Numbered from the stretch's first letter, positions 11,311 through 22,814 are shown. The stretch is 64,000 nt of DNA from Meghimatium bilineatum (GCA_034231615.1 CM067298.1:3601834-3665833); one strand, 5' to 3'. The notes: generated from the sequence alone by a model not told the origin. Numbers and translations: made by a program.

Positions 11311-11534
11311 TTTCACTTTAGTCCTAGCCATACGAAAAGTGAGTCCACCCATTGAAGGGTAGTACTACAGTGAACACCATCCAACTGTAGAATACCAGGA
11401 CATGGATGGGCAAATATGCTGGGAAAAGATGGGGAAAAAAACAGGACTAAAGGACCAAGACATCACTTACCAAGAAAAGAGGACATCATCAAAGCTATTA
11501 GGAATGTCTAACACCCAAAAGATAACTATTACTA

Positions 11535-11870
11535 ACTAACAGAGCTGAGAAGGTTAACATCTTCCACATCAGAACAGGACACAACAGGCTAAACAATCAC
11601 TTAAATAGACTAAAACTGGTTCCATCACATTTGTGTCCATATGGACAGGTAGCACAGACAGCGGAACATGTCCTACAAGACTGCCTTACGCTAACCCAGT
11701 TAAGGGAAGAGCACTGACCTACAGAGGTACATATCCACAGCAAACTGTATGAGAGCACTGAGGAGCTTTCAAATACAGTTCGTATCAGTGGGAATTTGTG
11801 AATGAAGACAGAAAACAAAACAAACCTAAGAAATACAGATATGAAAAAATATAACATGTCAAACATAATT
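11535..11870 (+). mobile_element. C-terminal region of an RNase H-type LINE
   Basis: The plus-strand frame reads HIRTGHNRLNNHLNRLKL, then AQTAEHVLQDCLTLTQLREE, a stop, and HSKLYESTEEL. The RTGHNRL ... AEHVLQDC pattern lies between RNase H and the stop in LINE-C-like elements. No RT or RNase H remains in this copy. Confidence 0.75.
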
Positions 11871-13220
11871 TAAGATAACTGACATAATTGAACTTAAAAT
11901 AACTTGAGATAGTGTGTAGACATGTTAAACTATGAACCAGAAGAAGAGCATAGTCCTGCTACAACAGAGTACTGGTGGGAGTTTGAGAACAAGCATGAAA
12001 TATATAAACAAAAAACAAAACATGTCAAAAAAAAAGACTTTGCCTATATTTTTAAAATACTGGTATAATTGTTTCCTTTATGTAAATAATTTCTAGCTAA
12101 ATTATTTCTTAATTTTAAAAACCTGCTGATAATTATGTTTGATTTTAAATCTTTGCAGAATTTCCTTAATTTTAATAATCCCAGCTGTATGGCTTGCTGA
12201 CATTATGGAATCAGCAACTGCAGCACTCTGGTTCTCCCTCCACAATAAGATAATTTGTCACGCTGTGGTGCACCGCCCAACTCTTAAGATTCACTCTGAC
12301 CTACCACCATTATTCTAACTAACCTCAGTGAAATTAGACTCATAAATGCAGTCATGAGTTATCTGTTGTTTTTATTGTCTCCCTTGGTGTACTAGTTGTT
12401 TCCCTCTGTGTACCCAAAGAGTCATTGATGTCAAGAGGATAAGAATTATGTTCTCCAGACTCTAGAATTTACAGGAAATAATTTGGGTTCAAGTGTCAAA
12501 TATAAGTTGGATAAAACTTCTAGACTTCTAGACTGTGTACAATTATAAAACTGTCATGACTTGTGCATGTGTACCAATATTTTGTTTTGCCTTCTTCAGT
12601 TCAACTTTCATTCAGTATACCTCTGCTGCATCTGTTCACTTTCCACTCTCAGAATTTATTTTGGTAACAGACACGTCCGTTTATGAGGGGGGGGGGGTTA
12701 ATCCCCTTCCCCATTTAGGAAATACGAGCATGAGTTTTAGTACTAAGTGATAGATATTATATAAAGTACAAAGGTTACTATGAAAATCTAACTATCAATG
12801 CAAAAAAATTAAATAAATAGCAATAAACAAAATAGTTCCTTTTAGTCCTAGGAATCTTAACCAAAAAGCTGGTTAATGGATTATGAATTAATGGATTATG
12901 GCTTAATGGATTTCCCCCCCAAAAAAGGTCATTTCAAAACACCCACACTAAAGGCCATTTTAAAAATACCCACAAAAAAGGCTGCTTAAAAAACTCACAA
13001 AAAAGGTCATTTAATAACAATCACACTAAAGACCATTTAAAAGCACCACACAATATGATTAGCTTCTTTTATTTAAGGTAACACCCCTCCACTTTCTAAA
13101 GACACATCTACAACCTGGAATCAGTGAATTTCAGCTGTTAAAACTCTACTCTGCCTATCACAGATGATACTGACCAACATTCTTCCAATGAATTTTAATC
13201 ACATAGTACACATCACAGAC
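11871..13220. other. No gene recognised; short degenerate repeats
   Basis: AT-rich. Contains G11 at 12687-12697 and a degenerate ~34-bp repeat at 12925-13045 (AAAAAAGGTCATTT and CCCACACTAAAGGCCAT forms). Nothing coding is supported. Confidence 0.5.
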
Positions 13221-13224
13221 AAAG

Positions 13225-13345
13225 ACATTCAGTATCCAAAATCCCACGCTGAAGTAAAATGTTTGGGACAAAAGATGCCTATAGCAGCCAAGCAGCAAAC
13301 CACACTGCAACACTTTATGTTTAGTGGATTACATCCAGTGAATCA
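13225..13345 (+). repeat. Degenerate Rep-B core
   Basis: CCCACGCTGAAGTAAAATG and the following bases line up with the Rep-B core (CCATGCTGAAGTCGAATGTG) with many changes. Weak call. Confidence 0.35.
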
Positions 13346-13384
13346 TCAGAGACCTGGAGACAAACAATGCCTCAGAACAAAACT

Positions 13385-13635
13385 ACAACCCACTCCATTG
13401 TCACATAACATTCAAGGTTGGTAACACAGCCATGTGGACAGGCAACATAGACTGCAGAATATATACTTCAAGAATGTTGTGAGTATAAGATGAGAATAAA
13501 ATTACTGGCAAATAGTAATAGTGGAATCAGAAGATATATCGACCTATGTATGAGCTGCAAAAGATGGTCGCATTTATTGCGGAGACAAAATTACAGATAC
13601 AGTCATATTTTAAGCAAATGAAAGAAAATGAAGAG
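13385..13635 (+). mobile_element. Decayed LINE-C 3' end
   Basis: Follows the 22050-22325 LINE-C copy block by block: ACATTCAAGGTTGGTAACAC, GACTGCAGAATATATACTTC, a CTGCAAAAGATGG block, then ACAAAATTACAGATACAGTC and GCAAATGAAAGAAAATGAAG. Several stops; dead copy. Confidence 0.65.
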
Positions 13636-13800
13636 CTCAGCTGCCTAGCCAGTAGTTGACCAGAAGTAACCTGACCAGTGTCGCCTACCCCATAGCAATG
13701 GTGCCATTCCTCTGCCATCACAAAATATGAGTCCTGGTATTCCTTGTGGCTGGCTGAACCACTGGAGTAATTTTTTTTCACACCACAAATAATGAGTGGA
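13630..13800 (-). repeat. Rep-K copy 1, unexpanded
   Basis: In inverse orientation it reads GTGGTTCAGCCAGCCAC, then CACTGGTCAGGTTACTTCTG, then GGTCAACTACTGGCTAGGCA. The same order flanks and seeds the 28-bp array at 25428-25735, but here the CACTGGTCAGG segment occurs once. Confidence 0.65.
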
Positions 13801-13881
13801 TACATAACACAGGTGTGCTATCAGCAGGTGAATTACTTAATATTATATTACAGCGGCTCCCAAACTTACACTTTTATATCC

Positions 13882-15180
13882 TATTCTCCATTAGTATGTT
13901 CTTCTTAAATTTACATGTCACATTCTCCATTAGTATGTTCTTCTTAAATTTACATGTCACATTCTCCATTAGTATGTTCTTCTTAAATTTACATGTCACA
14001 TTCTCCATTAGTATGTTCTTCTTAAATTTACATGTCACATTCTCCATTAGTATGTTCTTCTTAAATTTACATGTCACATTCTCCATTAGTATGTTCTTCT
14101 TAAATTTACATGTCACATTCTCCATTAGTATGTTCTTCTTAAATTTACATGTCACATTCTCCATTAGTGTGTTCTTCTTAAATTTACATGTCACATTCTC
14201 CATTAGTATGTTCTTAAATTTACATGTCACATTCTCCATTAGTGTGTTCTACTTAAATTTACATGTCACATTCTCCATTAGTATGTTATTAAATTTACAT
14301 GTCACATTCTCCATTAGTATGTTCTTAAATTTACATGTCACATTCTCCATTAGTATGTTCTTAAATTTACATGTCACATTCTCCATTAGTGTGTTCTTCT
14401 TAAATTTACATGTCACATTCTCCATTAGTATGTTCTTCTTAAATTGACATGTCACATTCTCCATTAGTATGTTCTTAAATTTACATGTCACATTCTCCAA
14501 TAGTATGTTCTTAAATTTACATGTCACATTCTCCATTAGTATGTTCTTAAATTTACATGTCACATTCTCCATTAGTGTATTCTTAAATTTACATGTCACA
14601 TTCTCCATTAGTACGTTCTTAAATTTACATGTCACATTCTCCATTAGTATGTTCTTAAATTTACATGTCACATTCTCCATTAGTGTGTTCTTAAATTTAC
14701 ATGTCACATTCTCCATTAGTATGTTCTTAAATTTACATGTCACATTCTCCATTAGTGTGTTCTTAAATTTACATGTCACATTCTCCATTAGTATGTTCTT
14801 AAATTTACATGTCACATTCTCCATTAGTGTGTTCTTAAATTTACATGTCACATTCTCCATTAGTATGTTCTTCTTAAATTTACATGTCACATTGTCCATT
14901 AGTATGTTCTTCTTAAATTTACATGTCACATTCTCCATTAGTATGTTCTTCTTAAATTTACATGTCACATTCTCCATTAGTGTGTTCTTCTTAAATTTAC
15001 ATGTCACATTTTCCATTAGTATGTTCTTAAATTTACATGTCACATTCTTCATTAGTATGACTTTCTTAAATTTACATGTCACACTCTCCATTAGTATGTT
15101 CTTAAATTTACATGTCACATTCTTCATTAGTATGACTTTCTTAAATTTACATGTCACACTCTCCATTAGTATGTTTTTCT
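13882..15180. repeat. 39/36-bp minisatellite
   Basis: About 35 units containing ACATTCTCCATTAGTATGTT and TTAAATTTACATGTC, with or without one extra CTT (39 or 36 bp). Because both lengths are multiples of three and the unit lacks stops on either strand in one frame, long frames of 210-305 codons run on both strands. These are artefacts. Confidence 0.95.
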
Positions 15181-15264
15181 TACATCGACCTGTTAAGACT
15201 TTTATTGTAGACAGGTGTGGTCAACCACATATCAGAATATATCTTGTTATAATTTTATCATGAC

Positions 15265-15355
15265 ATTTTTTTTTTATAAAATGGTTTAAAAAGTGTAGAG
15301 GATTAACTTCATTGTACTCAGGTTTATCCATAATGTAAGCTACTCCACCCTATCA
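15265..15355 (+). repeat. Rep-I copy 1
   Basis: GGTTTAAAAAGTGTAGAGGA and CATTGTACTCAGG match 54200-54295 (GGTTGAAAATGTATAGAGGA, TTTGTACTCAGG). Confidence 0.55.
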
Positions 15356-15367
15356 AATAAGCAGCAT

Positions 15368-15520
15368 ACCACCAGCGACGGATGTAGACTTGATAAGGCC
15401 CTAAGCTAATTGAGATATGGGACCCTTTATAAGTCCAGATATTATATGTCAGTGCCAAATATGATATTTTTAAAGCTATAGCTTGTTTAGCTTATAGGTA
15501 AACCCTGCACTGCATACCAC
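15368..15520 (+). repeat. Rep-J copy 1
   Basis: GTAGACTTGATAAGGCCCTA, TATAAGTCCAGATATTATAT and GCTATAGCTTGTTTAGCTTA are shared with 24505-24675, which has an extra ~30-bp G-rich insert. Class unknown. Confidence 0.75.
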
Positions 15521-15844
15521 CTACATAGAATATCACATTACCCCCCCCCCTCCCCCCTACTTCAGGTGATAATACCAAGGATCTTTGAAAAAATGCACTT
15601 GTAAACAAGATACCACAAACACAAGATCGAACATTTTGAGCACAAGGCAAATAGCATAAACCACTATGACAGGGAGATCTCCTGATCCATCCTTGCTATT
15701 GATGATAAACAATGGGCTCTGAGAAACATTTCTCACCATATACGACAAACAGTCTCACTACTCATAAATTGAAATGGCAAACATATCGAGTTTCATCTTT
15801 TATGAATGTAATTTGTCAAGGACACGTAACATAATTATCTATGT

Positions 15845-16215
15845 GATGTGTCCTTTACAGAGCATTCCCACTGCCATTCTGTAAGCCTCTCGGTTCTGTG
15901 TGAGCTGCCCAGCCTTTTCCAGTGTCATTTTCAGAAGTTATTTAATATCCTGTGTCCATTGTATTCTTGGTCTGCATCTTGTTCTCTTACCCAGAACATT
16001 TCCCTCAATGATTAATCTTTCTCAACCATTGTCTCTTTATATGTCTGAAATATGCTAGCTTATGTCTCTGATAGTTTTGAGGAGCTGGCCTTCTTCTATG
16101 TTCTAGACTTTGTCTTTCTTGTTCTGTTTGCATATTGCTATTGATTTTAACCTGTGATGTTTTTGTAGGTCCATCGCTAATCTCTTTCTGATCTCTGCAG
16201 GACAATCTCCTGTAA
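15845..16215 (-). mobile_element. LINE RT C-terminal fragment
   Basis: The minus-strand frame reads SCRDQKEISDGPTKTSQ, INSNMQTEQERQSLEHRRRP, HKLAYFRHIKRQW, then after stops QTKNTMDTG...NDTGKGWAAHTEPRGLQNGS-like text. This is recognisable as the W.DI...EEAGQLTQNRE tail of an RTE-like LINE. Truncated and frameshifted. Confidence 0.6.
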
Positions 16216-16702
16216 TGATGATTTCTGACGGCGAGATATTCAAATGTAAAAACAGTTTAATTCAATGCATAGAAATCAACACGAAGTTTAAACGAAAATA
16301 AACCAGGAATAAGTATGGCAGCACATACATGATACATCGTCAACTTAAAAAACTGCACTTAAAACAAAACAAGATGTACAGAGAATGAAGTTAAAATATG
16401 AATCCCTTATGTCGCCTGACATCAACCAAAATGACGTGTCACTCAAGGGAAGCAAAAGGGCGCTACTTCAAAAATCTAGCCATGTAATTTAGATTCTTTG
16501 AAAGTCTTATTTACATAAAATTTTCAGAGTTGCGTAATCACTTCTACGTAATTATATTTATTTATTGCTAGAATTAACCACACAAAAAAGCGAAATTGTT
16601 ACAGTAATTATGATGCTGTGTAAAACAGAAACCAGCAGACGTCGCTCGCGAGTTTTTTTTTTTTAAAAGAGGGTAACAATCATAAGAAAATAAGTTACTT
16701 AC

Positions 16703-16745
16703 CATTAAGATCCTCTGATTTTTCTGATCTCTGAGCTGACGCCAT
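16703..16745 (-). CDS. Candidate first coding exon of an unidentified gene
   Basis: Minus-strand ATG at 16745 gives MASAQRSEKSEDLN plus one base, then a strong donor, AATG|GTAAGTAACT. The upstream 150 bp has no ATG-rich repeat sequence and includes a perfect CRE-like octamer at 16886-16893. This combination (clean upstream region, short first exon, consensus donor) suggests a real 5' exon. No acceptor-bounded continuation could be recognised at lower coordinates, where most sequence is LINE and array, so the product is unknown. It could also be a chance ATG before a chance donor. Confidence 0.4.
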
Positions 16746-16885
16746 GAGTGTAGTATAATTGAACAACTTGGATTGAATGACTGATATGTCTAGAGTTGGA
16801 ATGATGTGTGTAAGTTCAGCAGCACAAAGAAGTCTGACCCACACTTCTGCTGGTTTGTTGATATTTTTACAGTTTTATTTATCAA

Positions 16886-16893
16886 TGACGTCA
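16886..16893 (-). promoter_or_regulatory. CRE-like palindrome TGACGTCA
   Basis: Perfect TGACGTCA about 140 bp upstream of the candidate ATG at 16745. CREB/ATF-family proteins bind this octamer in animals; its use here is inference. Confidence 0.35.
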
Positions 16894-17015
16894 CAGAATT
16901 AGGTCAAGGCGAGCGCAGCGCCACCTAGTAGTAATAATTGGATACAGTGAGTTGTGTCCCGTAGTTGGAGAAAGATTTCAGATTTATTTAAGAGGGATTT
17001 CAGCTGTTATAACAG

Positions 17016-17130
17016 TGGGGATCCAACCACGAACAGTTGATTCCTTATAGAGGATCCAACCACGAACTGTTGGTTTCATGATCAGCTTCCAATCACGAAC
17101 AGTGGGTTTCTTGGCCAGGTTCCAACCACG
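17016..17130. repeat. Degenerate ~33-bp repeat (4 units)
   Basis: Four spaced copies of CCAACCACGAAC(A/T)GT or a near variant. Confidence 0.6.
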
Positions 17131-17201
17131 ACCAATTAATACATTCGCAGATATCCAATCAATCAATATATAGGCTGACCATAAATTATAACAATAAATA
17201 T

Positions 17202-17218
17202 GGGGGGGGGGGGGGGGG
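17202..17218. repeat. Poly-G run (17 bp) followed by GA repeat
   Basis: Seventeen G followed by AAGAGAGAGAGAGAGAG. Longest G run in the window. Confidence 0.9.
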
Positions 17219-17429
17219 AAGAGAGAGAGAGAGAGAACAAAAAGTGGAACAGCTGGTGATTAAAAGGGGGGATGTTAAAAAAGTTGCTGCAAATAATACT
17301 GTTTTTTTTTTCTACATCAATATTTATTTATTTTTAAACATTTGTGCAAAAAATCTGGAGACAATAATAATTTAGGTTTTATTTTCCTACTTTTCAAGTG
17401 AACCCTCTATTACACCATTTAAGGTTCAT

Positions 17430-18050
17430 TCATTGGTACCATGCCTTCCGACGTAGGAGATCATGTCTCTCCACAGTCATCTGTTTGTTATACATTTAAA
17501 TATAGTTTCTGATGATTCTGCATCATGCCAGACTTTCAAGCCATCCAACATTTTCTCAGGTTGTCTTCCTCTGTCTCTCTTACCCTCGATCTTTTCAGTT
17601 GTTACGATGTTCTCCAGCCCACCTCTTCTCACGACATGACCCAGGAACAGATTGTCGTCTTCTAATACAGTTAATAAGTTCTCTTTTTGAGTTGACCAGT
17701 TGTAGAATTATAGCATTACTCTTTTTATCTGCCCATGATATTTTCAACCTTTTTCTATAAAACTACATCCCTGTGGCCTCCAGATATTTTCTTGCAATGT
17801 TGTCGATTGTCCATGCTTCACTACCATATAACAGTATAGGCTCTATGTAACATTTTAGTATGTTCTTTCTTACTTCTATTGATAATTAATTATTATACAA
17901 GATGTTCCTCATCTTCTGGAATGCTGCTTTTGCCTGTGCTGTTCGACTTTTTATCTCAGTGACACATCTACCATCTGAAGTAATAATTGTTCCCAAATAT
18001 TTCAATTGAAGGTTATCTATGGATTATAATATGTTTACCTAATATTTCAT
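17430..18050 (-). mobile_element. RTE-like LINE RT thumb and C-terminus
   Basis: Minus strand: KYLGTIITSDGRCVTEIKSR, FQKMRNILYNN, CYIEPILLYGSEAWTIDN, ARKYLEATGM, a region with frameshifts, and an end resembling LWRDMI.YVGRHGT. RT motifs A-C are absent (5' truncation). Same clade as the fragment at 18430-18915. Confidence 0.75.
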
Positions 18051-18109
18051 ATGATTTTGGTTCGGGCATGCATAATGTGTAAAAACAATTTAGAAAAGCT
18101 GTAATGTCT

Positions 18110-18260
18110 CTATGAGTGTGGTATCCTTTTCTCTATAATTGTTTTCCCATGGAATTTCCCTGTCTCGTCTTTTCTCTCAGCACCTTCTGGTTAGTCTTTC
18201 TAACTGTCCATGACTTACGTGCTAACAGAGGAAATGAGTATTTTTTCCCCTCTAAAATTG
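18110..18260 (-). mobile_element. Possible small LINE fragment
   Basis: The minus-strand frame gives LARKSWTVRKTNQKVLREK, similar to the SW..RKTN.EVLR segment of RTE-like RT tails. Short and weak. Confidence 0.3.
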
Positions 18261-18366
18261 AATGTATAAATAAACTAAAGTGATATCAATACTGAATATT
18301 TCATTTTAGAAAATTAACTAAAGTAAACCTAACTACGAGATATATGTATCGTATTTATTGCACATA

Positions 18367-18395
18367 TTTTTTTTTTTTTTTTTTTGGGGGGGGGG
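18367..18395. repeat. T19 followed by G10
   Basis: Homopolymer pair: 19 T, then 10 G. Confidence 0.9.
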
Positions 18396-18429
18396 CTTTT
18401 TACAAATTTAAATACATGCATGAAAAATG

Positions 18430-18915
18430 AAAGATATCATATGCAATAAGTCCATATCGATGGATACTAGAAAACGTGTCCTCAAATGCTACATTGAACC
18501 AGTGCTACTCTATGGAAGTGAAGCATGGACAACAAATACAACATCACAAAAATAATTTAAGGCAGCGGAAATGTGGTATATTCGAAGAATTTTACGCATT
18601 CCTTGGACAGCAAAGATTACTAATGAAGAATGTCTTAGAAGGATGGATGTGAAAAGATGCATTATTGATAATATAAGAAAAAGACAGTCACTATTTATTG
18701 TGCACATAATGAGAAGAGGAGGCATTGAGAATATAGTGACAACAGGAAAGATATACGGGAAAAGATCAAGGGGAAGACCTAGAGAAAAGATATTAGACAA
18801 TTTCAATAAATGGCTGTGACTGACGACACCAACAAGATGATGACACATATGAGAGATCGATGTGCATGGAGAGATGTGAACGCCATTCGGCACGGCACTT
18901 GATGATGATATACAA
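18430..18915 (+). mobile_element. RTE-like LINE RT C-terminal fragment
   Basis: Plus strand: RKRVLKCYIEPVLLYGSEAW, stop, AAEMWYIRRILRIPWTAK, TNEECLRRMD, SLFIVHIMRRGGIENIVTTG, GKRSRGRPREKILDNFNKWL, stop, then RCAWRDV and the terminal RHGT-like sequence followed by GATGATGATAT. One stop interrupts after TSQK; otherwise the tail is well preserved. 5'-truncated, dead. Confidence 0.8.
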
Positions 18916-19900
18916 AAGTATCTTAAAATGTTCAAGAATCCATAATAAAAATTTCTCTTTAATTAAAGGGAAATAACTGTTAAAAATTGTGAACAAAAAT
19001 CAATAAGTTGTAAAAGAAAAAATACCCCTTGTAACATAGGACTAAAAATATTCATGAGGGGGGGGTGGTGAATTTTTACATAATCTTATCGCCAGGGGGT
19101 GGTGCAACGGAATTCTTGACACTTACTGCTGACGTAGGAGGTTTAAACTTAGTGTGCTAAAATCGCATCTTTTTTTTTTTTTTGGCAATAGGGATTGATC
19201 GTAGGAAAATTGTTGACACAAGAATCAAGCAGGTGTCAGCTGAACGGACCTGGCTCACATCTCGTCTGCTACATTCTGATATATTTTTTTTTACATTATT
19301 TACCGTAAAAATTGATGGAGATTGTGGTTCTGGTAATCATATAACCATGTCTCCGAAATTAAGTATTAATATAATATTAAATATAGCACAAAAACGAAGA
19401 AGCTGAAGGAACCCCCCCCCCCCCATTATCGAAAGCATATCTACGGATTCTATAAAATCTTCTATAGATTCATGTATGGACGCTGGTAGCTACGTGTTCA
19501 GATGTAAATCGGCATGGTGAACAACGCGTCAATAGCATTGAAACATTCCATAACTTTTCTGTGAAGATTTGAATGTTTAAGTTCACAATAGTAACGGAGC
19601 ACCTGATATGTCATTCTAGAATGTGTTTTAATGAATTGACAAATTTGTGTCACAACATTATCTTCTTTTTTTTTAATTGATGGCTCCAATCACAAAATAT
19701 ATTTGTCACACAGAAACTTGGCAGGGAATGTGGGCTAAAAATCCGAGTACACCGTGACGTCTGCGACCTCTAGTTGTACCATAAACGTCCTTGCCTAAGT
19801 AAAATAGAAGACCACCTTCGTAATATGTTGTACAAACCAACAGATTTATACTTTAGATTCATTTCTTAAGGGTTGTGCATATATTACGTCAGTATAATTT
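18916..19900. other. No gene recognised
   Basis: Contains several homopolymers (G8 at 19058, T-run at 19171, C13 at 19412) and a possible tRNA-like remnant at 19190-19265. A 63-codon minus-strand frame at 19498-19689 has no recognised homology and no splice support. Confidence 0.45.
19190..19265 (+). repeat. tRNA-like SINE head remnant
   Basis: AGGTGTCAGCTGAACGGACC and TGGCTCACATCTCG resemble the tRNA-like segments at 40845-40925 and 52410-52500. B box is decayed. Confidence 0.3.
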
Positions 19901-19904
19901 GTGA

Positions 19905-20150
19905 AGAAAAACGATGGCATGGAAAGAATGTTGTTGGACGAGGGCGATAGAAGGCAAAACAGGCAGAGACCGACCAAGACGTCGCTGGACAAGAGATATC
20001 AGGGAATGTATGCACAAGTCGCTTGAGGAAGCGGGTTAACTTGTCAGATACCGAGGGGATTTCAAGAGATTCATAATAAAGCCTAAGTTCTGGAAAGAAT
20101 AGGCCTATGTCACATGACATACATAATTTGTTGCAACCGAAAGTCAATCA
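19905..20150 (+). mobile_element. LINE RT C-terminal tail (CHMT type)
   Basis: Across two frames the plus strand reads GMERMLLDEGDRR, then RPRRRWTRDIRECMHKSLEE, RYRGDFKRFI and LCHMT. The same ending (GRPRRWWTDDIKDNMN ... GFREFI) occurs at 46980-47162. Truncated copy. Confidence 0.65.
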
Positions 20151-20309
20151 CTTTTTGGTACATCATACCCGGTCCACTATCCGTAACGAAATTATTTACG
20201 CCATAGGTTTGACCATGTCAAACTCATTCAAATAGTCTTTCACAGAACAATATATACGCCCAGCACTGATTAACTACTTGGGAGCAAAGCAACAACAATG
20301 AGTAAATTA

Positions 20310-20575
20310 TTATTAGCCTATTCATCATTATCACCAGGTGCCATGACTGCTGGCGTAGGCTATCATGGCTCTCCACAGTTCTCTATCTCTAGCATTATAT
20401 ATCAAGATAGTTGTTCTGTCCCTGCCGTGCCAGGTTGTCAAACTCTTCAATCTTGCATGTTCTCCAAACCTCCCTGTTTCATAACGTGGCCAAAAAATGA
20501 AGATTGTCTTTTTCTTATATTATTGACTAAACTCCATTGTGTTTTGTGCGTGACATCCTGATTATCTGTTGCCTT
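20310..20575 (-). mobile_element. LINE RT C-terminal tail
   Basis: Minus strand with frameshifts: KDNLHFLATL, GLENMQDWRVRQSGTAGTEQ-like sequence, then RELWRAMIAYASSHGTW and stop. Matches the ending of the 4.4 and 17.4 kb copies (LWR.MI.Y...HGT). Confidence 0.6.
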
Positions 20576-20715
20576 TTTGGCTGGTTGCCTCCGTCTTCAG
20601 CGCTCTGCTTACTTGGGCAGGATTATGGTCCTGCTCGAGCGGGACTGCCCGACCAGTCTTAGTTTCCAGCCCCTGATGGCTGAGCTAAGCCTCGTCAGTG
20701 CTGCCGAAGACCAAC
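20575..20715 (-). repeat. Rep-F dispersed repeat, copy 2
   Basis: Inverse-orientation match to 1095-1255; CTGGTTGCCTCCGTCTTCAG and ACCAGTCTTAGTTTCCAGCC are shared. Confidence 0.75.
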
Positions 20716-20794
20716 CAGATATACCAATCACCTACCATCAGAAAAAATAGATGATCAAGTCAATAAGAAAGCCACAAACAGCAACACAAGATGA

Positions 20795-21995
20795 TTCAAT
20801 CAATCAATCAATAAGCCCATAACCCTTCAGGGTCGTAGGGGTACCACATTGGATGCTTCAGCACACAGAGTCCTCCAGCGAATTCTATCGTCAGCGATGC
20901 GGATGAGTGTGGAAATATCTAGCCCTGTCCATTCCTTGATGTTGTCTGTCCATGTCTTTATTTGTCCTCCTCTGCTTCTTCCACCCTCGACAGTTCCCTG
21001 CAGTATTGTTTTTGACAAGGAATCGTGCCTGCATACATGTCCGAACCATGCTAGTTTTCGTCGTTTCACTATTGAAAGCAATGGCTCCTGGACACCTGCA
21101 CACATCTCTACTTTATTTCTTACGTACACATTGGTCTTATGTTCCCTATAGGAAATTCGTAGAATTCTTCTGTAGCATTTATACTCGAAAGCCTGTAATC
21201 TTCTCTCCATGTCCGCAGTGAGTGTCCAACTCTCACAACCATACAACACAACAGAAAGCACCAGCGATCTATACAGTTTGATTTTCACTCCAACACTGAT
21301 GTTGCTTTTCCAAATCACAGTTAGCCTTGACAATGACGCTAAAGCCATCTCCAGCCTTATTTTTAGTTCTGCTTTGCATTTACCATCGCTGCATATACTG
21401 GATCCGAGGTATTTGAAGGTATTCACCTCCTCAAGCTTATGTCCATTCATCATGATATTAGTCTGGTTTTCTGTGTCTCTGCTGTTTACCAAAATTTTGC
21501 TCTTATCTGAATTGATTTCCATTCCGTACTTGCTGGTAACTTTTTCTAACTTTGATGTTAATTCTTGCAATGATTGTTCTGACCCAGCTATAAGATCAAT
21601 ATCATCAGCGAAACGCAAGTTGCAAATAGGGCGACCTCCGATCGATATAGACGTGTTGTAGTCATGCAATGTTTCTTGTATGATGTGCTCTAAGTATATG
21701 TTAAAAAGTACTGGGGACATTACGCATCCCTGTCGAACTCCCACAGTTGTTTTGAAGAACTCTCCAATTGTATTGTGTGACAAGACAGCACTATTTGCAT
21801 TTTTGTACAGAGCTTCAATAATGTCTATAATTGTGGTGTCAAAATTAAATTTCCTTAGTATGTGCCACAGACCATCATGCCAAACAAGATCAAAGGCCTT
21901 TGTAAAGTCAATGAAGTTGTGGTATAAATCACGTTGGTGTTGAATATGTTTTTCGATTAGTGTTCGGATGTTAAATATTTGTTCAACAAGATGAT
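20795..21995 (-). mobile_element. RTE-like LINE RT, 3' two-thirds nearly intact
   Basis: An uninterrupted minus-strand frame runs from about 21993 to 20827 (about 389 codons; 318 from the first ATG at 21783). Order: motif A FIDFTKAFDLVWHDGLW upstream of the ATG, motif B GVRQGCVMSPVLFNIYLEHI (from residue 15 of the ATG frame), motif C FADD (58-61), thumb KYLGSSICSDGKCKAELKIR, LYGCESWTL, and the C-terminal WTDNIKEWTG (about 278). Catalytic aspartates of A and C are present. The 3' end runs into TTATTGATTGATTGATTGAA, a simple-repeat tail typical of RTE elements. Endonuclease and the RT N-terminus are missing, so it is a 5'-truncated, recently inserted-looking copy. Confidence 0.85.
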
Positions 21996-22049
21996 TATCA
22001 CATTATGAACAGATCAGAGTTGTAATTCTATAACAAGTTATAATTCTAC

Positions 22050-22325
22050 GCCCCAGAGCAGGACACAACAGACTCCGCAGTCACATGTATACAAAGTTCA
22101 AGATTGGCAACACTGTCATGTGTACAGGCAGCACATAGTGTCAAACATATACTTCAAGAGAGTTCTGAGCATGAAAGCATGAGGCAGACATATTGGCCAG
22201 AGGAAACAACACTGGAATCAAAGCTCTATGGGCCACTGTATGAACTACAAAAGACAGTGAGTTTTATTCAGGAGGCAGAATTACAGATAGAGACATGTTT
22301 CAAGTGAACGAAAGAAGAAGACTAA
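22050..22325 (+). mobile_element. LINE-C 3' end (reference copy)
   Basis: Plus-strand frame: RLRSHMYTKFKIGNTVMCTG-like start, HSVKHILQESSEHESMRQTY, WPEETTLESKLYGPLYELQK, FIQEAELQIETCFK, stop, then GAACGAAAGAAGAAG. This is the segment between RNase H and the 3' end of a LINE with an RTGHNRL-type zinc-like region. It is the best-preserved LINE-C terminus in the window and the reference for the array at 2005-3622. Confidence 0.8.
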
Positions 22326-22555
22326 AATCCGTTTCGCATTTCACTCTTTCAACACCTCCACATTACTTTTTCTGGCAATCCATGGTATTCTCCTGTAGAA
22401 CCAGATCTCTACTGCTTCTAATTTCCCAATTTCTTGTTTGATTATTGTCCCAAGCATCGCATCCATATATTAGTATAGGACTTCAGAACTCTCTTCCTCG
22501 CCTCTAATGAGAAAGTCATATTACACATTATATTTTTTATTTTCAATAGCTATTA
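22325..22555 (-). mobile_element. LINE RT C-terminal fragment
   Basis: Minus strand, frameshifted: SYIYGCDAWDNNQ, EIRSSRDLVLQENTMDCQK, comparable to LYGCEAW ... LEAVEMWFYRR...PW.A in related copies. Head-to-tail contact with the LINE-C end at 22325. Confidence 0.5.
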
Positions 22556-22814
22556 CAAGACATTATTGAAACTACCTTCAGAAATAGAATACACATTTTT
22601 GAAGATGTCAAAGTATGAGACTTGAGGCTCTGAGTATGAGACTTGTCAAAACGTATTGTATGGGGGCCTACATCACTGAGAATTATTCATCTTGGTTTGA
22701 AATACAGCTCTATAGAAACCAGGACCGTGAATACATTTTAAGTAAGTAAGGGGGGGGGGGTTTACCTAATTAAAAAAGATTAGGAAAAGGGGGCGAGGGG
22801 CCTATTCACCATTT
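22556..22814. other. No feature recognised
   Basis: Contains a G11 run at 22750-22760 and a short duplicated AGTATGAGACTTG; otherwise nothing identified. Confidence 0.5.

Noticed and set aside
13815-15263. Leucine/phenylalanine-rich 'membrane proteins' of 210-305 codons
   Set aside because: Produced by 39/36-bp repeats divisible by three and open on both strands at once.
15557-15748. 63-codon minus-strand frame as a host exon
   Set aside because: No convincing acceptor or donor and no recognised homology; lies between dispersed repeats.
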